DNA from: Nitrospirota bacterium
Lineage (GTDB): Bacteria > Nitrospirota > JACRHJ01
Reading direction: 5' to 3'
Length of the DNA stretch: 20,172 nucleotides
Assembly (NCBI GenBank): GCA_021785055.1
Contig: JAJYGS010000089.1
Location: 1-20,172 of the forward strand
The notes under the pieces are model-generated. The model made no database searches. It was not told the origin of the DNA and saw only the letters and a list, made by a program, of their open reading frames with translations. Both the position numbers and the translations under genes were made by a program. Of the stretch, positions 13,824 through 20,172 are shown piece after piece (positions within the stretch are counted from its first letter, which is position 1; the number at the start of each line of letters is the position of its first letter).

Positions 13824-14938
13824 TGCGCAGGGTATTTGCGGTAATAGAGCGCGACATGCGCAAGTTCTCCCGGAACCCGGTCATCATGGTTATGGCCGTG
13901 GTCATGCCGATAGCCTATCTCATAATCCTCGGCAACTCCTTCCAGGGGAAGCTAAAGGGCCTGCCGGTGGCCGTGGTGAACCAGGACGACGGTTACTGGG
14001 GCAGGAGGCTGGACGAGCGCCTGAAGGCCGTGGCAATCGGCCCCAAAACCGTAACGCTTACTTATATGTCCGACCAGGGAAAGGCTGTGGAAGACGTGCG
14101 CAACGGGAAATTCAAGGGCGCGGTAATCGTGCCGCCGGATTTCTCGCGCAGGATGGCGCTTGGGATCAACCCGGAGGTCGGGATATTTGTTGACAACACC
14201 GACCAGATTTCAGAAGGAGCCCTGACCGGCGCTTTGACGGACGCGGTGAACTCGTTACGGGAGGTGTTCGTGTCCGTGCGCCCGGACAGGACTGTCGTGC
14301 AGGCAAGGCGGGTTGAGCTTTACAGGATGGTCGATTACGACCAGGCGCTCGTGCCGGGCGTCGTCGTGATGGCGATTTTCATGGGCACGATGATTACCGG
14401 CGTATTCAACCTCGTTATGGACAGGTTCCTCGGCGTGGACGAGGCTATACTGATGACGCCGGTTACCAAGACGGACATTGTCGGCGGGCTTGTAGTCTCC
14501 GGGTTCATAATCACCATGTTCATGGCGACTATCGTTTATATTGTAAGCGCTCTGATAACCGGCATAACGGTTTTCGGCTCCGTCTCAAGGTTCCTGGGCA
14601 TACTCGTCGTCCTCGCCCTTGCGACCATGGGACTCTTAAGCATGATGTTTCTGATGCTCGGGCGGGCGAACCACCCCAGGATTGTGGGCGTGTTCTCAGG
14701 GTTTATGAACGTGATATTCTTCTTCCCTTCCGGCGCGGTATATCCCGTGGAGGGCTTCCCGAAGTGGCTTCGGGCGTTCTCGAAGGTGAACCCGGAATAC
14801 TACGCCGTCCATGCGCTTAAGAGTATAATATTCAAAGGCAACCCCCTCTGGGCCATATACGGAGACATCGTGTTCCTGCTGTGTTTTTTAACTGTTATGA
14901 TGACGCTGGCCGTCGTTACATTCAAAAGGACATTATAG
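13823..14938 (+). CDS. ABC-2 type permease
   Basis: 371-aa inner-membrane component of the exporter. It has one N-terminal span (~17-37, IMVMAVVMPIAYLIILG), a large extracytoplasmic domain (~40-170), and five C-terminal spans (roughly 173-197, 221-248, 254-283, 290-310, 342-366). This is the ABC-2 layout of the YhhJ/YbhR/DrrB group. The segment FFPSGAVYPVEGFPKWLR before the last span is a typical ABC-2 motif. Systems of the YbhFSR type carry two permeases; only one is encoded here, so a homodimer is likely. Substrate unknown. It is followed 15 nt later by a small gene of unknown function in the same operon. Confidence 0.92.
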   Translation: MRRVFAVIERDMRKFSRNPVIMVMAVVMPIAYLIILGNSFQGKLKGLPVAVVNQDDGYWGRRLDERLKAVAIGPKTVTLTYMSDQGKAVEDVRNGKFKGAVIVPPDFSRRMALGINPEVGIFVDNTDQISEGALTGALTDAVNSLREVFVSVRPDRTVVQARRVELYRMVDYDQALVPGVVVMAIFMGTMITGVFNLVMDRFLGVDEAILMTPVTKTDIVGGLVVSGFIITMFMATIVYIVSALITGITVFGSVSRFLGILVVLALATMGLLSMMFLMLGRANHPRIVGVFSGFMNVIFFFPSGAVYPVEGFPKWLRAFSKVNPEYYAVHALKSIIFKGNPLWAIYGDIVFLLCFLTVMMTLAVVTFKRTL

Positions 14939-14953
14939 AAAGGAATAATTCAA

Positions 14954-15295
14954 ATGCCGTTCGATATTGTGGTGTTCGACGATAAATACAAATTCATGAA
15001 GGAGCTTCACCTCGACCCGGGCGTTCACGGGGCGCTCTGGCGCAGGATAATAAACCCGGCTGACTACCCGAACCTTGGGAAGGCCGCGGACGACAAAGAA
15101 GACGTAATATTCGCGCCGGAGGATGCCACGGCGCTTATACTGGAAGTCGAGAGGCTGGAGCAATATCTCCTTGGCGAGAACATGATGTCGCCCGAAGTAA
15201 AGGAGAAATGCCTTAACTTCATAGGCAGACTCAAAGAGATCTGCCTTATCGCCCGGACTGAGAAAAAGAGCGTGGACTTCGTCGCGGGAGATTAA
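14954..15295 (+). CDS. Conserved-looking small cytosolic protein of unknown function
   Basis: 113-aa acidic, soluble protein without signal peptide or membrane span. N-terminal part: VVFDDKYKFMKEL, then an aromatic HGALWRRIINPADYPNLGKA. The C-terminal two thirds is probably all-helical (APEDATALILEVERLEQYL, then SPEVKEKCLNFIGRLKEICLIAR). An AAAGGA Shine-Dalgarno precedes the ATG, and it starts 15 nt after the permease, so it is likely the last gene of the efflux operon. It is convergent with the 65-aa gene, the two stops being ~12 nt apart. I do not recognise a family. Confidence 0.7.
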   Translation: MPFDIVVFDDKYKFMKELHLDPGVHGALWRRIINPADYPNLGKAADDKEDVIFAPEDATALILEVERLEQYLLGENMMSPEVKEKCLNFIGRLKEICLIARTEKKSVDFVAGD

Positions 15296-15307
15296 CCAGG
15301 CGCCGCA

Positions 15308-15505
15308 TTATTCTTCGTAAGCTACGACCCGTATTATCCCCTGAGTCTCGCCTTTCCCGGCGGTCAGGACGGCATCGCTTACGGATATAATCCTGCTTAT
15401 TTTATTTTCCCGGATGAACCTGTTCACATCCTCGTCAAGGGAATATAGCTCGCGCTGGGTCTCGAATATCTTTAGAACCTGGCCGAACGTCTTGACCTTT
15501 ACCAT
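15308..15505 (-). CDS. 65-aa small protein coupled to ferredoxin, function unknown
   Basis: Short protein with the layout beta (MVKVKTF), helix (QVLKIFETQRELYSLDEDVNRFIREN), beta (SRIISVSDAVL), and a final beta strand ending IIRVVAYEE. This resembles, only loosely, small Cse60-like proteins that end in ...YEE. Its ATG comes one base after the ferredoxin TGA (TGAGATG), so its translation is coupled to the ferredoxin. It has no cysteines, so it binds no cluster of its own. It may be a ferredoxin partner, but that rests only on adjacency. Confidence 0.68.
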   Translation of the reverse strand: MVKVKTFGQVLKIFETQRELYSLDEDVNRFIRENKISRIISVSDAVLTAGKGETQGIIRVVAYEE

Positions 15506-15506
15506 C

Positions 15507-15701
15507 TCACTCCTCCTTCCACGATATCGCCTCTATAGGACAGGAGTCTATGGCCTCCTGTATCACGTCCTCCGGGTCGCCCTTCGGGTTATATACCTCG
15601 GCCAAGTCGTCCTTGTCCAGCTTTATGGTATTCGGGGCAATCTCCGTGCAAAGCCCGCAACTCGAACACAGTCTTTTGTCAACGACGGGTATTTTCGCCA
15701 T
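15507..15701 (-). CDS. Single-cluster [4Fe-4S] ferredoxin
   Basis: 64-aa electron carrier. Cys12-x2-Cys15-x2-Cys18 near the N-terminus and Cys54-Pro near the C-terminus are the four ligands of one [4Fe-4S] cluster (a second cluster is replaced by the helix between). The acidic surface and length are typical of Fer4_13/monocluster ferredoxins. The Shine-Dalgarno AAAGGAG and an extended -10 promoter lie in the 71-nt gap after nrdJ. It could supply electrons to the radical SAM protein encoded two genes upstream, but the sequence does not prove this. Confidence 0.92.
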   Translation of the reverse strand: MAKIPVVDKRLCSSCGLCTEIAPNTIKLDKDDLAEVYNPKGDPEDVIQEAIDSCPIEAISWKEE

Positions 15702-15733
15702 TTGCTATTTCTCCTTTGGATGTCTTTAGTTAA

Positions 15734-15742
15734 AGTATATCA
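15734..15742 (-). promoter_or_regulatory. Extended -10 promoter for the ferredoxin gene
   Basis: Minus strand TGATATACT gives an extended -10 (TGn followed by TATACT). No convincing -35 lies 17 nt upstream. It is 33 nt before the ferredoxin ATG, so ferredoxin and the 65-aa gene may be transcribed separately from nrdJ. Confidence 0.45.
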
Positions 15743-15772
15743 TGTCAGGCAAGCGGCTGAGCCCGGTAAAGT

Positions 15773-17515
15773 TTATGTTAAACACACCCGGCATGCAGGC
15801 GGCTGGCCCGCGCGCGCAAGCACCTGTTCCTTGCTGCCGTAGCGGTAAACGGTTATGCCCTTGCAGCCGAGCCTGTATGCAAGCGAGTAAATCTTCTTGA
15901 CGTCGCCCGGAGTCGCCTCCTCCGGGAGGTTAATCGTCTTGGAGACTGCATTGTCCGTGTATTTCTGGAACTCCGCCTGCATCATTACATGCCGCTCCGG
16001 CGAAATTTCAAGTGCAGTCTTGAAAACGTCCTTGAACTTTCCAGGCATACCCGGAAGCCTGGATACTCCGCCGCCGGCGTCTATTTCCCGGAGCAGGCCT
16101 TCGGAATAAAACCCTTCCCTTTTCGCCGTTTCAAGGAAGGCGCGGTTGACCTCCCGAAGCTCCGAGCCGTCCAGGACGCGACGGACGAACGATAGCGCGA
16201 AGAGAGGTTCTATTCCGCTCGACGTCCCGGCGATGATGCTGATGGTGCCCGTGGGCGCGACAGTCGTAACGGTGGCGTTACGCATGTGCTTGAGGCCCTT
16301 TTTCTCCCATGCGCTTCCCTGAAAATTCAGGAAGTTACCGCGTTCCTTTCCCAGTTCGGAGGACTTTTTCACAGCTTCTTCGCTTATGAAGCGCATGACT
16401 TCTCCGCCGAGCTTAACGGCCTCGTCCGAGGCGTAGGGTATGCCGAGCATGACGAGCATGTCCGCTAGTCCCATCATGCCAAGTCCGATTTTTCTGTTTG
16501 CGCGGGTTATCCTTGTTATCTCCGGGAGCGGATAGACGCTTGCGTCGATTACGTTGTCCAGGAACTGCACGCCGTCCTGGACGGTGTCCCGAAGGCCGTC
16601 CCAGTCTATGCCGGTGGAGCGGCTGCGTTCATCTAAAACGAACCGGCTTAAGTTGATTGAGCCCAGGTTGCAGGACTCGTACGGCAGAAGGGGCTGCTCC
16701 CCGCAGGGGTTCGTCGCCTCTATAGTTCCGGCCTCTGGCGTGGGGTTTGAGGCGTTTATCCTGTCTATGAAAACAACCCCGGGGTCGCCCGTCTTCCAGG
16801 CCATGAGTGCCATTAAATCCCATATCTCCCGCGCAGGGATTTTCTTCACAATCCGTCCGTCCCTGGGGTTTTTAAGCGCGAAATCCGCCCCTTCGTCCAG
16901 CGCGTGCATGAACGAATCCGGGACGCTCACGGAGAGGTTGAAGTTCCTGAAGGAGCCGTTTTCCTTCGCCCGGATGAACTCTATAACGTCCGGGTGGTCG
17001 GCGCGCAGCATCCCCATATTCGCGCCGCGCCGTCTTCCGCCCTGCTTTATGACGTCCGTAGCCTGGTCGAATATCCTCATAAACGACACCGGGCCGCTTG
17101 CTGCCGAGCCGGTGGACTTTACGATGTCGTCCCTGGGCCGAAGGCGCGAGAATGAGAACCCCGTCCCGCCGCCGGACTGGTGGATCCTGGCCATTGCGGA
17201 AAGCGCGCCGAATATCTTCTTTACGCTGTCCCCGACGGGTATCACGAAGCAGGCGGAATACTGTTTAATCCTCGTGCCGGCGTTCATGAGCGTAGGGGAG
17301 TTGGGCAGGAATTTAAGTTCCGACATCATACGGTAATAGACTTCCTCGCGTCCGGCGCCCATGCCTGGCGCGTATTTCTCGTCCGCCGCCGCGATGGTAT
17401 GCGCAACCCTCCTGAAAAGGCCTTCCGGGGTTTCGATTACCCGCCCTTTGCGGTCTTTTTTTAAGTATCTTTTCTCCAGCACACGGAGCGCGTTTTCAGT
17501 GAGTTCGATTCCCAT
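15773..17515 (-). CDS. nrdJ: Class II adenosylcobalamin-dependent ribonucleotide reductase
   Basis: Reduces ribonucleotides to deoxyribonucleotides using a B12-generated thiyl radical, independent of oxygen. The 580-aa protein contains the active-site triad Asn269, Cys271 and Glu273 (TNPCGEQPLL) and the redox pair Cys89 (QYSACFVIPVGDS) and Cys282 (YESCNLGSINLS). The Cys271 to Cys282 spacing matches Cys322/Cys333 in the Thermotoga enzyme. SGGGTGFSFSRLRP and APTGTISIIAGTSSGIEP are classic NrdJ blocks. The N-terminal ATP-cone domain is missing or much reduced, and the C-terminus is short, ending in Cys575-x2-Cys578, which probably serves as the thioredoxin shuttle pair. The longer zinc-finger tail of some NrdJ proteins is absent. 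It starts only 6 nt after the radical SAM gene's stop codon, so it belongs to the same operon. Confidence 0.95.
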   Translation of the reverse strand: MGIELTENALRVLEKRYLKKDRKGRVIETPEGLFRRVAHTIAAADEKYAPGMGAGREEVYYRMMSELKFLPNSPTLMNAGTRIKQYSACFVIPVGDSVKKIFGALSAMARIHQSGGGTGFSFSRLRPRDDIVKSTGSAASGPVSFMRIFDQATDVIKQGGRRRGANMGMLRADHPDVIEFIRAKENGSFRNFNLSVSVPDSFMHALDEGADFALKNPRDGRIVKKIPAREIWDLMALMAWKTGDPGVVFIDRINASNPTPEAGTIEATNPCGEQPLLPYESCNLGSINLSRFVLDERSRSTGIDWDGLRDTVQDGVQFLDNVIDASVYPLPEITRITRANRKIGLGMMGLADMLVMLGIPYASDEAVKLGGEVMRFISEEAVKKSSELGKERGNFLNFQGSAWEKKGLKHMRNATVTTVAPTGTISIIAGTSSGIEPLFALSFVRRVLDGSELREVNRAFLETAKREGFYSEGLLREIDAGGGVSRLPGMPGKFKDVFKTALEISPERHVMMQAEFQKYTDNAVSKTINLPEEATPGDVKKIYSLAYRLGCKGITVYRYGSKEQVLARAGQPPACRVCLT

Positions 17516-17521
17516 AGCCTA

Positions 17522-18529
17522 TCAAAGCCCCACGCCGGGGATAACCTGGCCGCATTCGCATGCGCCGTTTTTCAAGTAATTGCCGGTCATCATGTTGCCG
17601 CGTCTGACAATAATAACCCTGTCGCAGGCGGGGCATATAGTATCCTCGCCGCCGTGTCCGGGGGCGTTGCCTTCATAGACGTATTTCAGCCCTTCAGCTA
17701 TACCTATTTGCCGTGCAAGGGATAAAGTCGAAAGCGGGGTAGGGGGCTGGTCCGTGAGCCTGTATGTCGGGTAGAAGCGCGATACGTGCCAGGGAATCTC
17801 AGGGCTTACGGAGGCTATGAACCGGGCGATGCCCCGGAGCTCGTCTTCGGAGTCGTTGTGGTTCGGGATTACCAGCGTCGTAAGTTCCATCCATATCCCG
17901 GCTTCATGATAGTTCCGTATGGCCTCAAGGACGAGTTCGAGCTTCGCTCCGCAGACCTTGAGGTAAAAATCCGCATTGAAGCCTTTCAGGTCTATATTTG
18001 CCGCATCGAGATGCGGTCTTATCGTTTTCAGGGCTTCGGGCGTAATGTAGCCGTTGGTTACGAAGACGTTTTTTAACCCCGCCTCGCGGGCAAGCTTTGC
18101 AGTATCGAACGCAAGCTCGAAGAATATCGTCGGCTCGGTATAGGTATAGGATATGCTCCCGCAGCCGGACTTTAACGCTTCTTCTACGACGGATTCCGGC
18201 GGGATGGGTTCTCCGGCGATGTATTTTGCGTCCCTCGGCATCTGGGCGATGTCGGCGTTCTGGCAGAAGAGGCATTTGAAGTTGCAGCCGGGCGCGGCTA
18301 TGGAATAGGTGCTGGAGCCTGGGTGGAAGTGAAAGAGCGGCTTTTTTTCTATGGGGTCGATATGCCTCGCTATGACCTTGTCGTAGACCAGGCTGTAGAG
18401 TATCCCGCCCCGGTTCTCCCGGACCTGGCAGACGCCCTTCATGCCGTCTTTGATTCTGCACCTGTGTCCGCACAGGAAGCAGTAAACCTTTTTATCCTCC
18501 AGAGGCTCCCAGAGAGAAGCCTGTTTCAT
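17522..18529 (-). CDS. amrS: AmrS-like radical SAM protein (AmmeMemoRadiSam family)
   Basis: 335-aa radical SAM enzyme of the family named AmmeMemoRadiSam system radical SAM enzyme, whose chemistry is not established. An N-terminal cysteine cluster (Cys17, Cys20, Cys24, Cys34, in CFLCGHRC and GVC) precedes the SAM/[4Fe-4S] motif Cys82-x3-Cys86-x2-Cys89 (CNFKCLFC). The family-typical SYTYTEPTIFFE, NIDLKGF and WHVSRFYPTYR segments follow. Further cysteines near the C-terminus (CPACD, then CECG) may bind zinc or a second cluster. The ATG at 18529 is preceded by GGAG; longer in-frame versions run into the neighbouring gene and lack support. The AMMECR1 and Memo partners are not in this window. 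Embedded between an SDR gene (22 nt upstream) and nrdJ. Confidence 0.9.
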   Translation of the reverse strand: MKQASLWEPLEDKKVYCFLCGHRCRIKDGMKGVCQVRENRGGILYSLVYDKVIARHIDPIEKKPLFHFHPGSSTYSIAAPGCNFKCLFCQNADIAQMPRDAKYIAGEPIPPESVVEEALKSGCGSISYTYTEPTIFFELAFDTAKLAREAGLKNVFVTNGYITPEALKTIRPHLDAANIDLKGFNADFYLKVCGAKLELVLEAIRNYHEAGIWMELTTLVIPNHNDSEDELRGIARFIASVSPEIPWHVSRFYPTYRLTDQPPTPLSTLSLARQIGIAEGLKYVYEGNAPGHGGEDTICPACDRVIIVRRGNMMTGNYLKNGACECGQVIPGVGL

Positions 18530-18551
18530 GCGAGATCTCCCGTCCGCACCA

Positions 18552-19313
18552 TTATCCCATAATCCGTCCGCCGTCAACGGATATGTTCGCGCCCGTGACA
18601 AATCGGCCCGCCTCAGAGCAGAAAAAAAGGACGACTCCCGCCACGTCATCCGGCATGGCGAGCCTGCCGAGCGGCGTGGAATCCTTTATGGACTGAAGCA
18701 CGGACGCGTTTGTATTGGGGGTCTCCTCCGTCAGGACGAAGCCGGGCGAGACCATGTTCACGGTAATCCCCCACGGCCCGGCCTCTGCGGCAAGGTTCCT
18801 TGTGAAGCCCAGGAGCCCGCCCATTGCAGAGGTTAGGGCGCTGTAGCCCTTAACAGGCTGCATGAGCATGTTGTTCCCGATATTGACAATCCTGCCCCAG
18901 CCGTTTGACTTCATGCCGCCGATTGCGCGCCGGGAGAGGTGGAACGCGGGGCGCAGGACGCCGTCTATATGAGACTGATGTTCCTCCCAGCCGGACTTTG
19001 GGAATATGTTCCGGATTATGCGCCCGTGGGCGTTGTTAATCAGTATATCTACGCCCCCGAAGGCCTCTTCCGCCTCATTTATCAGCCTCTCGGCCCCTTC
19101 CGGAGCGGACACGTCCGCCTTTATGGAGATGGAAGATGGATTTATCTCCTTAAGCGCATCGAGCGCGGCCTGCGCCCTTTTGTCGTTTGCGAGATAATTT
19201 ATGGCAACCTTCGCCCCGGCATCGGCCAGGGCCTTTGCGACCGCAAAACCAACCCCGCGCGAGGAGCCGGAAACCACGGCCCTCCTGCCTGAAAGCGAAA
19301 GACTCAAGTCCAT
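18552..19313 (-). CDS. SDR-fold protein with altered catalytic tetrad
   Basis: 253-aa short-chain dehydrogenase/reductase family protein. The nucleotide-binding glycine motif SGSSRGVG (15-22), the DV acceptor region, the NNAHG motif (93-97, normally NNAG) and the C-terminal SPGFV and FVTGANISVDGG blocks are all present, so the Rossmann fold is intact. The canonical YxxxK is Tyr157-Ser-Ala-Leu-Thr161: the catalytic Lys is Thr. The usual catalytic Ser region reads NIGNNM (144-149), with Asn where Ser is expected. It therefore probably has no standard dehydrogenase chemistry; it could bind NAD(P) or a related ligand, or use altered chemistry. Its ATG overlaps the methyltransferase TAA by one base (TAATG), so the two are translationally coupled. 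A protein partner role for the methyltransferase is inference. Confidence 0.9.
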   Translation of the reverse strand: MDLSLSLSGRRAVVSGSSRGVGFAVAKALADAGAKVAINYLANDKRAQAALDALKEINPSSISIKADVSAPEGAERLINEAEEAFGGVDILINNAHGRIIRNIFPKSGWEEHQSHIDGVLRPAFHLSRRAIGGMKSNGWGRIVNIGNNMLMQPVKGYSALTSAMGGLLGFTRNLAAEAGPWGITVNMVSPGFVLTEETPNTNASVLQSIKDSTPLGRLAMPDDVAGVVLFFCSEAGRFVTGANISVDGGRIMG

Positions 19314-20107
19314 TATGCCGCCGCGTCCGCCTGCGAATAAACGACTTCGTTTTTAAACGCCCGTATAAGGCGCACCGTACGCATCGTCTCTTTATCCAGG
19401 ACGTCGATATAGGCCGACCACAGCCCAAGCCCTGCGAGCATGGCGAGGTATGTGCCGTCAATCGCGGCCCGGATGTCCCTTGCCGAACCGGCGGAGATGT
19501 TGGACAGCCAGCACGTCGTCCTGATGGGCGGCTCGACAAGCTCGCTTAGGCCGTATAGCGTCTCCTGCACCGCGACTGCCTGTTCCTGCCCCCGGACGTT
19601 CCCGGCCATGTGCAGGACCACGAGGTCAACTATCAACCGGTCGTTTGAGATACCTGCCGCGTTCGCCTTTTCTATCAAATCCTCGATTATCCCAAGCCGC
19701 TCGTCGGCGTCAGCCGGTATGCCCTTGCGCAATGGGTATATGACAAGATCGGCGCCCGCCGAAGCTGCGGCGCTTAAGATTCCCGTCATCTCCTTTTCGC
19801 GCTGGTAATCGGCGGAGAGATAGTTCACGATAATCTTTCCTCCGGCAGTCTCTGCGGCTATTTCCTGGGCTTTAGGGTTCCTGCTGTCTATCGAGAGCGT
19901 AAGACCCGCCTCGCGCGCGCCCGCTACGGCGGTTTTGATATATTTTTCGTCCCCGTCCCCGTCGAGGCTCAGGCTTACGGCAAGCATGTCCGCGCCGGCG
20001 GCCTTAAGCGCCAGGGCCTGCCCGGCAATCCAGTCCTGGTTCCCTGTCCTGACTGCGGAGAGGAATTCACGGTTGTTAAAGTTCAGGTTATTGGCTATAG
20101 CAAGCAT
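19313..20107 (-). CDS. Methyltetrahydrofolate methyltransferase, AcsE-like pterin-binding protein
   Basis: 264-aa TIM-barrel pterin-binding domain protein resembling AcsE, the methyl-THF:corrinoid iron-sulfur protein methyltransferase of the Wood-Ljungdahl pathway (also MetH/MtgA-type domains). Residues matching Moorella AcsE ligands are present: Asp74 (LSIDSRN), Asn95 (IVNYLS), Asp161 (LIVDLVVL) and the catalytic-loop Asn203 (WLSNIS), nearly at the same positions as 75, 96, 160 and 199. The early GERIN and DLNVG motifs are changed (ANNLN and AVSLS), marking it as a divergent relative. The Shine-Dalgarno AAAGGAGG precedes the ATG at 20107. It heads a run of coupled genes (SDR, radical SAM, nrdJ) and follows another gene by ~28 nt. 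Likely moves a methyl group between THF and a corrinoid protein; exact partner unknown. Confidence 0.85.
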   Translation of the reverse strand: MLAIANNLNFNNREFLSAVRTGNQDWIAGQALALKAAGADMLAVSLSLDGDGDEKYIKTAVAGAREAGLTLSIDSRNPKAQEIAAETAGGKIIVNYLSADYQREKEMTGILSAAASAGADLVIYPLRKGIPADADERLGIIEDLIEKANAAGISNDRLIVDLVVLHMAGNVRGQEQAVAVQETLYGLSELVEPPIRTTCWLSNISAGSARDIRAAIDGTYLAMLAGLGLWSAYIDVLDKETMRTVRLIRAFKNEVVYSQADAAA

Positions 20108-20135
20108 AACCCGCCTCCTTTGCCTTAAACGGCGG

Positions 20136-20172
20136 TCAGACGTTGATGACCTCGGTCACCTCCGGCACCTCT
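20136..20172 (-). CDS. C-terminal tail of an upstream gene, identity unknown
   Basis: At the right edge, reading into the window on the minus strand, the most gene-like frame gives EVPEVTEVINV and stops at TGA 20136-20138, 28 nt before the methyltransferase ATG. Only 11 residues are present, so it cannot be named. The spacing suggests it is the preceding gene of the same operon. Confidence 0.4.
   Translation of the reverse strand, partial: EVPEVTEVINV

Noticed and set aside
18530..18649. 40-residue N-terminal extension of the radical SAM protein
   Set aside because: It overlaps the SDR coding region, has no family similarity, and the ATG at 18529 has a GGAG site and gives the normal family start.

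Overview
The window looks like a chromosomal stretch from a GC-rich, Gram-negative, probably anaerobic bacterium. Gram-negative traits are two lipobox lipoproteins, a bifunctional class A penicillin-binding protein and a HlyD-type periplasmic adaptor. Anaerobic or corrinoid-dependent traits are a class II (B12) ribonucleotide reductase, a single-cluster ferredoxin, a radical SAM enzyme and a methyl-tetrahydrofolate methyltransferase of the AcsE type. The gene style would fit Nitrospirota or Desulfobacterota, but that placement is inference. No phage, IS element, CRISPR array or tRNA/rRNA gene was seen.

Left part (1-5.7 kb): the 5' two thirds of ileS runs off the left edge on the minus strand. 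It is divergent from a universal stress protein gene that carries an in-frame TGA and is followed 3 nt later by an MFS transporter. Convergent to these is a one-carbon module, fchA then folD, separated by two short dispersed-repeat-like sequences. FolD lacks both the Lys and the Gln used for cyclohydrolase chemistry, and the neighbouring FchA is a stand-alone cyclohydrolase, so the two steps appear to be split between two proteins.

Middle part (5.7-11.6 kb): a small exported protein; a convergent PBP1A; a YcaC-like isochorismatase-family hydrolase with a strong terminator; and a three-gene minus-strand cell-envelope cluster (short lipoprotein, polytopic membrane protein, glycine-zipper lipoprotein). 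The first gene of that cluster appears leaderless.

Right part (11.7-20.2 kb): a plus-strand efflux operon (HlyD-family adaptor, ABC ATPase, ABC-2 permease, 113-aa unknown) faces a tightly packed minus-strand run. In transcription order that run is an upstream gene tail, an AcsE-like methyltransferase, an SDR-fold protein without the canonical YxxxK lysine, an AmrS-like radical SAM protein, nrdJ, a [4Fe-4S] ferredoxin and a 65-aa unknown. The first five genes of this run overlap or lie within about 30 nt of each other; the ferredoxin pair follows 71 nt after nrdJ and has its own extended -10 promoter.

No whole new defence or mobile system is evident. The most interesting points are the split FolD/FchA activities, the interrupted USP gene coupled to a transporter, and the methyltransferase/degenerate-SDR/AmrS/nrdJ operon.
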